From assembly GCA_028285035.1 (NCBI GenBank), contig JANQQF010000117.1, positions 1 through 64,000 on the forward strand: 64,000 bases of DNA, read 5' to 3'. Origin of the DNA: Phycisphaerae bacterium. GTDB taxonomy: Bacteria; Chloroflexota; Anaerolineae; 4572-78; J111. Shown here piece after piece: positions 27,750 through 37,430 of the stretch (within the stretch, counting starts at the first letter, position 1; each line of letters starts with the position of its first letter). A model generated the notes under the pieces. That model saw nothing but the letters and a program-made list of their open reading frames with translations. It did not search any database and was not told the DNA's origin. The position numbers were made by a program, and so were the translations under genes.

Positions 27750-30700
27750 TTATTTTTTGATGAGGGGTAAAAACAATGGCCTTACGATTGGACCCTCATT
27801 AATGGTTTTGTCTTCTGAGTCTAGATGATCCGGAATTCCATCCCCATCCGAGTCTATTGGGTCTGAAACATCATCTCCAATTTCTTCATTATCGGCAGTT
27901 CCATCGTTATCAGAGTCGGTATCTTCAGCGTTAGGAGTGCCATCTCCATCAATATCATTGTCCTGACAGTTTGGAATACCATCTAAATCTGTATCTAATC
28001 CTTCATCATTGGTACAGTTATTTATATTTTCCTCATCAGTCCACTCATCTTCATCAGGAATTGTGTCATTATCGGAGTCTGAGTCTTGAAAATTGGGTAT
28101 GTTATCGTTATCGGTATCTTTGGTTCCTTCAATGCTGTCAGCGATACCATCATCATCGGAGTCAGTTTCCTGGAAGTCAGGTATCCCATCCTCATCAGTA
28201 TCTGTTGGGGAATCAAGGTCAGCGCCTTCATCCAAGTTTGAAATTCCATCCCCATCAACGTCTTCGTTCAGGGTGACAATCAAATCATCGATATACCAAC
28301 CATCCCGTTGCCCCCCTTCCTCAGACGAAAGATTAAAGCGGAATTCAATACTTTCACTCCCTGTGGCTGGAGCTAGGCCAACTTCCTTGACATTCCAGGT
28401 TTCAGAGAAGCCTGTGAATGATGTGATCTCTATCCAATCGCTGTCACCATTGGTCCGCACTTCGATGATACCTTGATCCCCATCATCTAGAATGTCATAA
28501 CACGTGTGGAATGAAATGGTAGCCATTGCCCCATTTGGGGTAGAGATTGGATTACTGGTTAGATAAGATGTACTGTCAGAGCTATATTTACCTTTAACAC
28601 TGTCTGTCCAGGATTGAGATGGTGTGTGGAAAGCTTGTGTTGTAATATCCCAGTCTGTCTCTTCGAGATTCCATAATGTACTTTGACTCTCGTTTTCAAA
28701 GCCATCAATAATGACCGCGTTTGCCTCAGTTTCTGATCCATTAAAATCATTAAATGAGTAATCTTGGGTTTCATGTGCTATGTGAATTTCTTCTAGCACT
28801 CCTGCTAAATTGGAAAACTTTAACGCAATTAATTTAAATGGACCATTCGCCCTAAAATCATTGATTGATGCCCCATTAAAGCTTAGGGCGAGAGATTGTG
28901 AGCCAGCCTCTAAGCTATATTCTTCACTTTTCCAAGCAATCAAAGCCCCTGTACTGCTTTCTAGCCAACCTTCGAGAGTATATTGACCGCTGGCCAATGT
29001 TGAGACATTAACATTGAAATCAAGTCGATCATATTTCCCATCCCCATCTTCGTCTATTGCATTTTCTGCTGTAACAGCTAGCTCGCTAGATTGAGGTGTT
29101 ATTCCAACGTTGTATAATGAGCCAGTACTGTAAGCGAAATCATCAAACTCGTAACTGTTTGTCCCACCACCGTGGGTATCTATTAAATTATCGTTAGCAT
29201 CCAGCAGTTCTAAATTGCGCAAATAATATGGGGTTAAACTAGCTAATACGCCCTCAAACTTGAGTGAAACCTCAGAGCCATTTCCTGTCCATTCCGCTGT
29301 AGCAACAATGTTTCCTTGTGTGTCTACTAAATCCGCTCTAACTGTATGATCATTAGACGAGGTCATTGATAATTGTGTACTGATGGTCAGTTGGTCGAGA
29401 TACCCATCATTGTTGGTGTCAATCGCCGAGTGTGAATAATTTTCGGATAGAGTTGCACCTCGATCATCAAATTCAGCAAAACTGTAATTGACAATATAGT
29501 TTGGATGCTGGCGATCAATTTGATGAGCTTCATCTACAGTTCCGGGCAACGGGTTTTCTAGATCGGTCAAGAATAATTCTTCAAGAACAAATGGCCCAAC
29601 AGCCTCTTTTGATCTAATGACATTGCCGCTAAATGAAAGAGGCACGATTGTTTCACCCGATTCAAGATAGACATAATGTTGAAGCCAATCGACAGCATCA
29701 ATTTGTCCACCCATTCGAGACTCGGGATCAAGGTCATTGAGGGTGGCTTCAATCGTATAATAGCCCGGTTGATTAACCTCAATCGCAACTTCTACAACGA
29801 GCTCATTAAAGCTACCATCATTATCTGTATCAAGGCCATAATCACCGATTACGTCCTTAAAGTAGGCAATTTCCGGGAAGGAGATTGGTTCGATGACTGA
29901 CGAAGGAGTTTCGCTAAAAGGTAAGGTTATTCTGCCTCCCTCACACCCTTTATCATTGTTGTGTTTTCCACTGCAATCATCAACCCAAGTGGCGGGTCTA
30001 TATCCCCAATACTCTCTGACAGGGGTGCTAATCCAGTCCCAACGTTTGATTTCACTTTTTATGCTGGAACTACTATTTGGATAATATGGATATTCTGCAG
30101 GAGAGTTTGAGAGATAACGTGTGGTAAAGTAATCTTCTTGGTCCGCTCCCAAATAGTTGACGTTGATTCGATCCCATTCCCAATGGGGTTCAGCCACAAG
30201 AATTAAGTCATTTGATTTGCCATAGACGTTATTCCCCCACCAGGATCGACTCTTTAAGTTATCATCGTGATCATAACCTCTTGTAACCAACCAAGTCCCA
30301 TTAATCCAGAGTTCGGTTGAGGTGTCATAATGTTTATGTTTCCAGTCTACAGCCATTGGACGAGCAGTTAAGCCAACCGCTTTGTAGAATGTAGCTAATA
30401 CGGCGGCGTGTCCATTACAGTCAGCTTCAATTAATCCATCTCCATCGGTGTCAAAGCTATAATTGGTTAAAGCATTTTTTGTTTTGTTAGGAAAGATACT
30501 TGCATCATATTCCATCCCTACCCCAAAATTAGTATGATCGCGTAGTTTGTTTCCAACACTCTTGCGATTGTTAAAGTTTTGTACAGCAGGCATAACAAAA
30601 TCTTCAAAGACATAGCGTTTTGTAAACTGTGTGTCCCAGCCAATAGCCCAGCCATATACATTATGATTGTTGACATCGAAATCAGGATCATCAATGTATT

Positions 30701-31460
30701 CGTAGGAAGTATCAAAATACATCGTGATATTATCCTTCTCGTTGGAAAGATCATCATTATATCCGAACACATCGATATGCTCTTGGGTCAGTTCACCTTG
30801 AGGTGTATCTAGTTCAAATATAACGTGTAAGGTGAGGTCTTTCTGCCAAGAACCATCCGTAGCCCGAATCGTATAGGTGCCAAGATCACTATTTTTCGGG
30901 ATAGTGATGGACCATCCGCCACCACAACTATGCCGAACTGCGGATAGTGTGGTCAAATTAGATTGGCTCTTTATAACTTCAACGGTTGCATTAGGTGGTG
31001 CTCCAATGTAGAGGGTTGTGCCACGACGAGTAATAACGTCCCGTTCGTTTCTTGGTGAAATTGAGGAATGGGTAATAAATTTATCCCCGAATTGTCGCCA
31101 AGGATAATACTTTTTTGTTTGATACTCAGGACGATACTCGACATAAAGCCCTGGACTCTGTGCGTTTAATGGATCGGTTCCATAAAGATGCTCCTCACCA
31201 TCGTTCAAGCCATCTCCATCGCTATCAGCCAATTGGGGATCTGTGTGAAATGGCCCCCCTGCCTCGTTAAACCAACCTGCTTGTTCAATTGCTGTAGACA
31301 GGCCATCAAAATCAGCATCTAATGTAGTTGACAGTGAGCGACTTGGTTGCTGGGAAAGGCTTGGGAGAGGTTGTGTTTGATGTGCTAAAGCCTGAACCGG
31401 AGGCAAAATTGGTCCAATAATCCAACTAACTAATAAAATTAATCGTAGAAATTTGTACAT
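27750..31460 (-). CDS. Giant secreted protein 2, paralogue of giant 1
   Basis: The protein has about 1236 residues from the ATG at 31460, chosen because AAGGAAC lies just upstream and MYKFLRLILLVSW starts a clean signal peptide; the frame stays open 14 codons further. The layout matches giant 1. It has DADFDGLSTAIEQ and DSDGDGLNDGEEHLYGTDPL (about 48-97), SCGGGW, and a transglutaminase-like core with Cys348 in EADCNGHAAV and His377 in HYDTSTELWINGTW. Beta-sandwich repeats follow, then a jelly-roll domain ending in DGWYIDDLIV, fewer TSP3-like repeats, and the tail RPLFLPLIKK. A stretch of about 19 residues before the Cys in giant 1 is missing here. It has its own terminator and a class B block upstream. 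Confidence 0.85.
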   Translation of the reverse strand: MYKFLRLILLVSWIIGPILPPVQALAHQTQPLPSLSQQPSRSLSTTLDADFDGLSTAIEQAGWFNEAGGPFHTDPQLADSDGDGLNDGEEHLYGTDPLNAQSPGLYVEYRPEYQTKKYYPWRQFGDKFITHSSISPRNERDVITRRGTTLYIGAPPNATVEVIKSQSNLTTLSAVRHSCGGGWSITIPKNSDLGTYTIRATDGSWQKDLTLHVIFELDTPQGELTQEHIDVFGYNDDLSNEKDNITMYFDTSYEYIDDPDFDVNNHNVYGWAIGWDTQFTKRYVFEDFVMPAVQNFNNRKSVGNKLRDHTNFGVGMEYDASIFPNKTKNALTNYSFDTDGDGLIEADCNGHAAVLATFYKAVGLTARPMAVDWKHKHYDTSTELWINGTWLVTRGYDHDDNLKSRSWWGNNVYGKSNDLILVAEPHWEWDRINVNYLGADQEDYFTTRYLSNSPAEYPYYPNSSSSIKSEIKRWDWISTPVREYWGYRPATWVDDCSGKHNNDKGCEGGRITLPFSETPSSVIEPISFPEIAYFKDVIGDYGLDTDNDGSFNELVVEVAIEVNQPGYYTIEATLNDLDPESRMGGQIDAVDWLQHYVYLESGETIVPLSFSGNVIRSKEAVGPFVLEELFLTDLENPLPGTVDEAHQIDRQHPNYIVNYSFAEFDDRGATLSENYSHSAIDTNNDGYLDQLTISTQLSMTSSNDHTVRADLVDTQGNIVATAEWTGNGSEVSLKFEGVLASLTPYYLRNLELLDANDNLIDTHGGGTNSYEFDDFAYSTGSLYNVGITPQSSELAVTAENAIDEDGDGKYDRLDFNVNVSTLASGQYTLEGWLESSTGALIAWKSEEYSLEAGSQSLALSFNGASINDFRANGPFKLIALKFSNLAGVLEEIHIAHETQDYSFNDFNGSETEANAVIIDGFENESQSTLWNLEETDWDITTQAFHTPSQSWTDSVKGKYSSDSTSYLTSNPISTPNGAMATISFHTCYDILDDGDQGIIEVRTNGDSDWIEITSFTGFSETWNVKEVGLAPATGSESIEFRFNLSSEEGGQRDGWYIDDLIVTLNEDVDGDGISNLDEGADLDSPTDTDEDGIPDFQETDSDDDGIADSIEGTKDTDNDNIPNFQDSDSDNDTIPDEDEWTDEENINNCTNDEGLDTDLDGIPNCQDNDIDGDGTPNAEDTDSDNDGTADNEEIGDDVSDPIDSDGDGIPDHLDSEDKTINEGPIVRPLFLPLIKK

Positions 31461-31608
31461 TTTGTTCCTTCTTTCTTCCCCACTACTTACTAACCTGGAC
31501 ATAGAAAACTAAAGAAATGTCTTGCCCATGAACCATCTTGAAAGGTTTGTAATGTTATGTCTGGGGCAGTATATATCTGGCGTGGTCTTGGTTATCAGTC
31601 AGAAAAAT

Positions 31609-31651
31609 AAGGTAGTGTTTCTAATTGGGTCAATAAGTAAAACGCTACCTT
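31609..31651 (-). promoter_or_regulatory. Hairpin in the leader of giant gene 2
   Basis: AAGGTAGTGTTT (31609-31620) pairs with AAAACGCTACCTT (31639-31651), with one G-U-type mismatch, around an 18-nt loop. No T run follows on the minus strand, so it is more likely a stability or control element than a terminator. Confidence 0.45.
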
Positions 31652-31914
31652 ATGGTCTTAACAATGTAGTTTTTAGGACGATATAATTTAATATTTTGTT
31701 CCTGAGCTTGAATATTTTATCATAATTTTTTAGAAGTAATATTTCAAAATTAATTTCAGAAATAATTCATTTTGAATTTATTAAAATTTTTAACTTTTGC
31801 AATTTGCAACTAATTTAGAATCAAGTCTATAACTAACTGACTTATGAATGCCTCACCAAAATCCGCTCAATATTCTGTCTCATTGGCCTAAAACAATGAT
31901 ATAAATCTTAGGCG

Positions 31915-31980
31915 CTCTAAGTTTATCTCAAAAAGAATGATTCTTTCTGTCCTCGCGCTGAATTTTGGCTGAGATTTTTT
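31915..31980 (-). promoter_or_regulatory. Class B regulatory block (copy 2)
   Basis: On the minus strand CTCAGCCAAAATTCAGC (plus 31957-31973) is followed by GCG. The block ends in TTTTGAGATAAACTTAGAG. Spacing between its two ends is identical to copies 1 and 3. The -10-like position reads AGAAAGAAT, which is weak. Confidence 0.55.
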
Positions 31981-32183
31981 AAGGAATGGATATTTTTCTG
32001 GTTTGTGAGCTATTCTTGATAAGATGATTTTTTTGAGTAGGGATTATTGAAAAGTGACAATTGGATTTGAGGTAAGAAATGTGAGGTGTTGATTATTTCG
32101 TGGAAATTGTGATCGTAAAGTTGCAAGGTCAATAGATATATTATCGAGCCCATAACAATATTCTATATGAATACCTACAAAAT

Positions 32184-32229
32184 AAAAAACTTTCAGAAGA
32201 TGACCTGACCATCAAACTGAAAGTTTTTT
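32184..32229 (-). terminator. Terminator of the FemAB-CapK-AsnB operon
   Basis: AAAAAACTTTCAG (32184-32196) pairs with CTGAAAGTTTTTT (32217-32229). It has A and T runs on both sides. Confidence 0.8.
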
Positions 32230-32252
32230 GCTTTAAGGCTTAGTATTTAGAT

Positions 32253-34181
32253 TTACAAAACGGGTTCAGATGAGGTGATTGGGGACTCTACAAACAAATG
32301 ATACCACATCTGCATCGCTAGCACTCCCATCAGCAATGTAGATCGGTCAGGTACTCCCGTTTGATGATCCTTTCGCACTTGCTGAACGATTTTTGGGTCA
32401 AAGAGACCAAATTTCTTGAGTTCTGACTCAGAAAGCGCATTTTCAGCCCAATCTGGTAACGTTGATTTTGCTAACCAAGCACCATACGGGGCAGATAACC
32501 CCTTCTTTTTACGGGTGCGGGTGTCCTCAGGAATTAATCCTTTTCCAGCCTCCCGTAAGATGTATTTTTCGATGGGTTTCATATAAGAGCCATGAATTTT
32601 TAGCTTGGTGGGCATCTTTGCGCAGAATTCCCATAATTTATGGTCTAAAAAGGGAACTCGCGCTTCAACCGAGTGGGCCATACTCATTCGGTCTACCATA
32701 TGATTGCTACGGTCAATCAGGCGAGTTCGGGATTGAATCCAAAGCATTTTATTCATGTCAGACCGCCCCGTCGCCGGAGAAATGTAATCAGCCCAAGAGT
32801 CAAGGATACTACGCTGTCCATTGCTATTTAGCGTAGATTTTACATCTTGTGATAGAAGCTGTTGTCCCAATTGGGGGACACCCATTCTAAGCCAAGTCTG
32901 ATATCGGACGTGTACATGGCGAGGGGCGTTTCGCAAAATATCACCTATACGACGTCCAGCTTCACCTCGCGATTTAACAATCGGGCTTTGGGCTACCAGA
33001 GAGCGAACTGGCGACGGAAATCTTAAAAACGGTTGTGACCAGGCTTCCCCACGGTGCCAAAAATAGCCAGCTAACATTTCATCAGCCCCCTCACCGTTGA
33101 GTACGACTGTGAGGTTTTCATTGCGGCAAACTCGATACAAATTATAGAAAGTTGTAAAGACTGCATCGGCTAGGGGTTCTTCAAGATGGAACAGTGCTTT
33201 TGGATATTCATCCAGAGTGTGCCCCGTAAAAGTTGTGTGGTGGTGATCAGTTTGTAGAGCTTTGGCATTTGCCTCGATCAGTTTGGTTTCATCATCTGTG
33301 CCAATATCAAAGCCAATCGAGACAGTTTTAACGGATTGTTCCGTTTCGCGCTGCATAATTGCTGCAAGTGTCGTGGAGTCAATGCCACCAGAGAGTAGGG
33401 CCCCTAATGGGACCTCACTCATCAGTCGCATCATAACAGACTCTCGAAGCAATTCATAAAATTCTTCGATCCATTCTTTTTCAGAGCGTATGGGGGGATC
33501 ATCATAGGTGAGTTCCCAATATTGCCGAACATCAATGGTTCCGTTCTGTGCTACGATATAGTGTGCGGGTGGCAGTTTGTGTACATCTTGGAAGATGGTG
33601 TGGGGACTCGTAACGAAACCTATTTCCATAAAGGCTTCCAAGGCTTCTATATTGACAGAGCGTGGTCGATTGGAGTGAAGTAATAAGCCCCGTACTTCTG
33701 AGGCAAAATATAACCGACCTTCGTGTTGTGTAAAATACAAGGGTTTGATCCCCATTCGATCCCGCGCCAAAAATAAGGCTTGTTTATTGCTATCCCAAAT
33801 GGCAAAAGCGTACATACCACGTAAACGGCTTAGACAGCCTTCAATGCCCCACTCTTCGTAGGCATGAAGAACGACCTCAGTGTCAACTCGTGTCCGAAAT
33901 TGATGCCCCAGTGACTCCAACTCTTTTCGCAGATCATCATGGATGTACATCTCCCCATTGTAAACAATATGAATTGTATTGTCTTCATTGGCGATGGGTT
34001 GTTTTCCCCCAGCAAGATCAATAATACTGAGGCGGCGCATTGCTAACCCAACATTGGGTTCAACGTAAATTCCTTCTTCATCCGGTCCACGATGAAAAAT
34101 GGTTTGATTGGCTTCATAGAGCTTTTCTTGATTAATTGGCTCTTGATTTGTTAGGTTAAAAATACCGGTTATCCCACACAC
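32253..34181 (-). CDS. asnB: Asparagine synthetase (glutamine-hydrolysing), EPS-associated
   Basis: The protein has 642 residues. It starts at GTG, with AGGAG ten bases upstream, so the catalytic Cys is residue 2 (MCGITGIF) after Met removal. The glutaminase domain also has the IVYNGEMYIHDDLR type motifs. The synthetase domain has the PP-loop LLSGGIDSTTLAA (about 263-275). Members of this subfamily (amidotransferase 1, about 630-650 residues) are usual in EPS loci with exosortase-type systems and may amidate a sugar acid rather than aspartate. It is the last of four genes spaced 11-13 bases apart. Confidence 0.9.
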   Translation of the reverse strand: MCGITGIFNLTNQEPINQEKLYEANQTIFHRGPDEEGIYVEPNVGLAMRRLSIIDLAGGKQPIANEDNTIHIVYNGEMYIHDDLRKELESLGHQFRTRVDTEVVLHAYEEWGIEGCLSRLRGMYAFAIWDSNKQALFLARDRMGIKPLYFTQHEGRLYFASEVRGLLLHSNRPRSVNIEALEAFMEIGFVTSPHTIFQDVHKLPPAHYIVAQNGTIDVRQYWELTYDDPPIRSEKEWIEEFYELLRESVMMRLMSEVPLGALLSGGIDSTTLAAIMQRETEQSVKTVSIGFDIGTDDETKLIEANAKALQTDHHHTTFTGHTLDEYPKALFHLEEPLADAVFTTFYNLYRVCRNENLTVVLNGEGADEMLAGYFWHRGEAWSQPFLRFPSPVRSLVAQSPIVKSRGEAGRRIGDILRNAPRHVHVRYQTWLRMGVPQLGQQLLSQDVKSTLNSNGQRSILDSWADYISPATGRSDMNKMLWIQSRTRLIDRSNHMVDRMSMAHSVEARVPFLDHKLWEFCAKMPTKLKIHGSYMKPIEKYILREAGKGLIPEDTRTRKKKGLSAPYGAWLAKSTLPDWAENALSESELKKFGLFDPKIVQQVRKDHQTGVPDRSTLLMGVLAMQMWYHLFVESPITSSEPVL

Positions 34182-34194
34182 GTTGAAAACTCTC

Positions 34195-36042
34195 CTATGG
34201 TTGTTGTAGTGATTTCAAGACCCGTTTTTTGAAGATATCGTAGGTCAGCAGATTCCAAAGAAAGTGGTCAGGTTTTTTACGTAAAGCATCGAGGTCTGTC
34301 TGACTTAAAAATCCGGGCCGCTCAATATCATCCACAGCATCCTTTAATGCCCCTTTTTTCATCATATGGAACAAATCTTTATCAAACGCTGATGCCCCTT
34401 TTTTCTTTAAGGCAATGTCACCATATGATTTTTTGACCAAGGCATTTTTTAACAAATATTTTGTATTATTTTGATCCATAAACCCAAAGCCTGGTTTAAG
34501 ATAACGTACTCTTGGGCTAAAAGAATATGCATTGCGAATAACATCTTCATCTAGGTAAGGATAAATTTGCTCTTTCTTTTTAGTAAGAAACATTTGAGTG
34601 CCAAACATAGCTGGTTCATAACCCTCAGTTAACATATCGATTGTGTGTAACTGTTCGGCTAAATCCTTACTCCCTAAATATTGTTTCTCCAATGATACGC
34701 GATACGCTAATGCTTTTTGCAAGGCTTCATCGCCAAAGGAACGTTGGGCTATTGGCAAGTTGACATATGTACAAATTGAATTTGGCCAATACTGATACGA
34801 TTTTGGATCTTTCATCGCCGAAATCGTTGTCGCCACTTGACTCAATCCATCGGCCAAGCGAGCTGATCCCATTTTCATTATAGATGCCGTGGATTTTAAG
34901 CTAAATTCGGCTGCTGGTATCTTTTGAAATAGGTTAAAAACGGCAACCTTGCGAGCTAAACCCATTCCATACAGTGCATCGGCAACCTGCCCAGAAAAGA
35001 AGTAACGAGGTGTATCTTGTTGAGCCAAAAATTCAGCGATCATAATTTTACAGGCATCTGCTTCGCCAGGAATGGGTTGAGCCACCGCCTCTATAGCGCG
35101 TCCAATCATATCCGGAAAATCTTCTGGATAGATATCGGCGATTGTGTGATCTGTGCCGAGTAAATTGCTTGCCTCGCGGGCGTATTCGGCTTCAAAACCG
35201 AAGCCTGGAACATGCACTTGATAGCTAAATGAAACAGGTTTTGTAGTAGATGCCTTTTCATTGATGGCTACTTGTAGGATACCCGAGTCTACACCACCTG
35301 ATAACAAGTTATTTAACTGGTGACCAGCCTTCTCTAAATCATCTAAATAAAAATGAACAACAGATTTAATTGTTTCATAGGCCAAGTCGGGATTCTGATC
35401 TCGAACTTGATCAATCTGACCGTTTTCATTAAGTCGGAGAGATTTAACCTGTTTAATATCAAGATTGTCATTCTTCCAATGCAATCGTTCTCCCGGAAAA
35501 AGGCGATGTACGTCTCTATAATATGTTAATGGTCCTGGCAAAAGCTGGAATAAAAAGTGATAGGGGAGAATGTCATCATTAAACTCTACACTATCAAGGG
35601 CATAAATGAGACATCTTTGGTTTGTAGAGCAGAGAAGACCTTCACTCATCTTAATATAATAAAGTTGTTGAGGGGTAAATATTGTCTGATAAACGAGAAG
35701 CTCAGGATCCGTTTTACTCAGACAGGTTAGGAGGGCGTTACCGCGGATATTATCTGAATGAACTTGAGATGAAGAGAGGAGTTTTTGATCGATTAAGTCT
35801 TTTGCAGAAAGTGAAGAGATGCCTGGGGTTCGTGTAAAACCGAGCTTCAGGCAAAGTAATTCCTCAGTTTCTTCAATGTCGCCATAAGTTGTATGAAAAT
35901 AGAATTGGCCTGTCTGCCCAAAATCGACAGTCTTTAGAGGTATACCCCAATCTCGCAATTTTTGTGGGATAGAGCTGCTGGGGTTTTGGGTAAAACCAAA
36001 CACTGCAAAATCACCGAGTTCATTAACAAAATTTGAAGTCAT
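34195..36042 (-). CDS. Asparagine synthetase-like protein without the glutaminase cysteine
   Basis: The protein has 615 residues. The synthetase half has the PP-loop LLSGGVDSGILQVAI (about 245-259). It also has the later conserved region around FSGQVADALYGMGLARKV. The front half keeps the length of a glutaminase domain but begins MTSNFVNELGDFAVFGF, with no Cys2, so it should not hydrolyse glutamine by that route. It may use free ammonia, receive ammonia from the neighbour AsnB, or adenylate a carboxylate for another amine. It sits between the CapK-like gene and asnB in a tight operon. Confidence 0.82.
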   Translation of the reverse strand: MTSNFVNELGDFAVFGFTQNPSSSIPQKLRDWGIPLKTVDFGQTGQFYFHTTYGDIEETEELLCLKLGFTRTPGISSLSAKDLIDQKLLSSSQVHSDNIRGNALLTCLSKTDPELLVYQTIFTPQQLYYIKMSEGLLCSTNQRCLIYALDSVEFNDDILPYHFLFQLLPGPLTYYRDVHRLFPGERLHWKNDNLDIKQVKSLRLNENGQIDQVRDQNPDLAYETIKSVVHFYLDDLEKAGHQLNNLLSGGVDSGILQVAINEKASTTKPVSFSYQVHVPGFGFEAEYAREASNLLGTDHTIADIYPEDFPDMIGRAIEAVAQPIPGEADACKIMIAEFLAQQDTPRYFFSGQVADALYGMGLARKVAVFNLFQKIPAAEFSLKSTASIMKMGSARLADGLSQVATTISAMKDPKSYQYWPNSICTYVNLPIAQRSFGDEALQKALAYRVSLEKQYLGSKDLAEQLHTIDMLTEGYEPAMFGTQMFLTKKKEQIYPYLDEDVIRNAYSFSPRVRYLKPGFGFMDQNNTKYLLKNALVKKSYGDIALKKKGASAFDKDLFHMMKKGALKDAVDDIERPGFLSQTDLDALRKKPDHFLWNLLTYDIFKKRVLKSLQQP

Positions 36043-36053
36043 AACCCACTCTT

Positions 36054-37418
36054 CTATGTCGGAATTTCACAAATTTGATAGCGAAATTTCCCCGATTTAT
36101 CAACAGGTATTTCATTAGGAAACTCAAACTTGACCTCAACGTCCGTACCTAAAGCTGTGTGAATGGCTTTTTCAACGTTATTCTGGTGCTCAATGGCGAG
36201 GCCGTTCTCAGTGACAACTTTGACGATGACAAGATCATATGATTTTTGAATAAATTGGAATTGTTTGACGCCATCTACATTCCAAAGCGCATTATTAACC
36301 CCACCCCAGACAATACTACCATCGCGAGCGCGGAACATATCATTTTCTCGCCCTTCAATAATTGAAAGCATTGGATGAGCACGCTGGCCAGAAACAGCAG
36401 GTTTTCCAGTGTCAGGATGCCAAGCTGCCATATCTGACAAATAATATCGGATAAATGGCATACCATAATTCGTCAATTGTGTAACGATAACATTTCCCGC
36501 CTCACCAGGAGGTGTTGGCTGCCCCTCTTCATCCACAATTTCAATAAAAACGTTTTCAACACTGACTCTTAACCCAGTTTGTGTTTCATCTTGAGAACCG
36601 AGTTCGCCGAGTTCACGCGTTGCATATCGATCATACACTTGAGTATCAAAGGTTTCTTCTATAAATTGGCGTTGGTCAGGATACATTACTTCGGCTGAAG
36701 AGAAAACCGATTTGAACTTTATATCGTTATAATTATTCTCTTTTGCAAACTTGGCAAAATGATAAATACTAGAGGCATAACCATACAGTAACATTGGCCG
36801 CTTTGCTCGAATTTTATCGACAAATTCTGTCATTGAGTCGGTATTTAACGCATAAGCATTGGTCGCAAAACGATTAAACGTCCAATCCATTAGGAAATCG
36901 CGGAGCGAAAATTTCTTGGCCGACTCAAAACTGGCCCCACCGATATATGCATGAGGCCGCCCAGGTTTCCATCCCCCCCAGCCCAAATGATGATGCACAT
37001 ATGCCGTGAAATAATCACGAGAGTTTGAGTCTTGCATAAATTTTAGGGGCTGCCCAGTTGACCCACTTGTACCAAGCTCTCGTAACGTTTCGCGGGTAGC
37101 CTCATCTGTTGTGAGCAGGTCATCAAAATTTTTGCGGATAATATCTTTTGTTAAAACAGGGAGTTTTCGGATAGCATTTGTGTCTTCCAGGATTTCATCA
37201 GGATGAAATTCATGGGTTTTGAACAATTGCTGGTAATAAGGAACTGTTTTATAAGCATGACTAAGAATGTTGTGCAATTTTTTGCGTTGTAAATTGAGCA
37301 ACTCTTCTTTAGATAACCATTGATTACGATCCAGTTCGTTCATAATGCTCAAAACACGTCGCTTTGTGGCGACTTCGTATACACGCATTATTTGACGACT
37401 GACCAGTTCTCTTATCAT
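36054..37418 (-). CDS. CapK/PaaK-like adenylate-forming enzyme
   Basis: The protein has 454 residues of the phenylacetate-CoA ligase-like AMP-binding family. The ATP loop is LGTSGSTGQPLKF (about 112-124). The AMP motif region has YDRYATRELG (about 268), and the hinge region NVIVTQLTNYGMPFIRY leads to the small C-terminal domain. In capsule and EPS loci such CapK proteins activate an acid for transfer to a polysaccharide or related acceptor. The FemAB-like gene upstream (12 bases) and two amide-ligase genes downstream point to an acyl or aminoacyl modification pathway. Confidence 0.83.
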   Translation of the reverse strand: MIRELVSRQIMRVYEVATKRRVLSIMNELDRNQWLSKEELLNLQRKKLHNILSHAYKTVPYYQQLFKTHEFHPDEILEDTNAIRKLPVLTKDIIRKNFDDLLTTDEATRETLRELGTSGSTGQPLKFMQDSNSRDYFTAYVHHHLGWGGWKPGRPHAYIGGASFESAKKFSLRDFLMDWTFNRFATNAYALNTDSMTEFVDKIRAKRPMLLYGYASSIYHFAKFAKENNYNDIKFKSVFSSAEVMYPDQRQFIEETFDTQVYDRYATRELGELGSQDETQTGLRVSVENVFIEIVDEEGQPTPPGEAGNVIVTQLTNYGMPFIRYYLSDMAAWHPDTGKPAVSGQRAHPMLSIIEGRENDMFRARDGSIVWGGVNNALWNVDGVKQFQFIQKSYDLVIVKVVTENGLAIEHQNNVEKAIHTALGTDVEVKFEFPNEIPVDKSGKFRYQICEIPT

Positions 37419-37430
37419 TTTGTCTCCAAA

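Larger units (their letters stand above)
31461..32252. other. Intergenic region, 792 bp, upstream of giant gene 2
   Basis: It holds a leader hairpin, the class B block copy 2 and the terminator of the asparagine synthetase operon. No further coding frame or RNA gene is seen. Confidence 0.6.
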
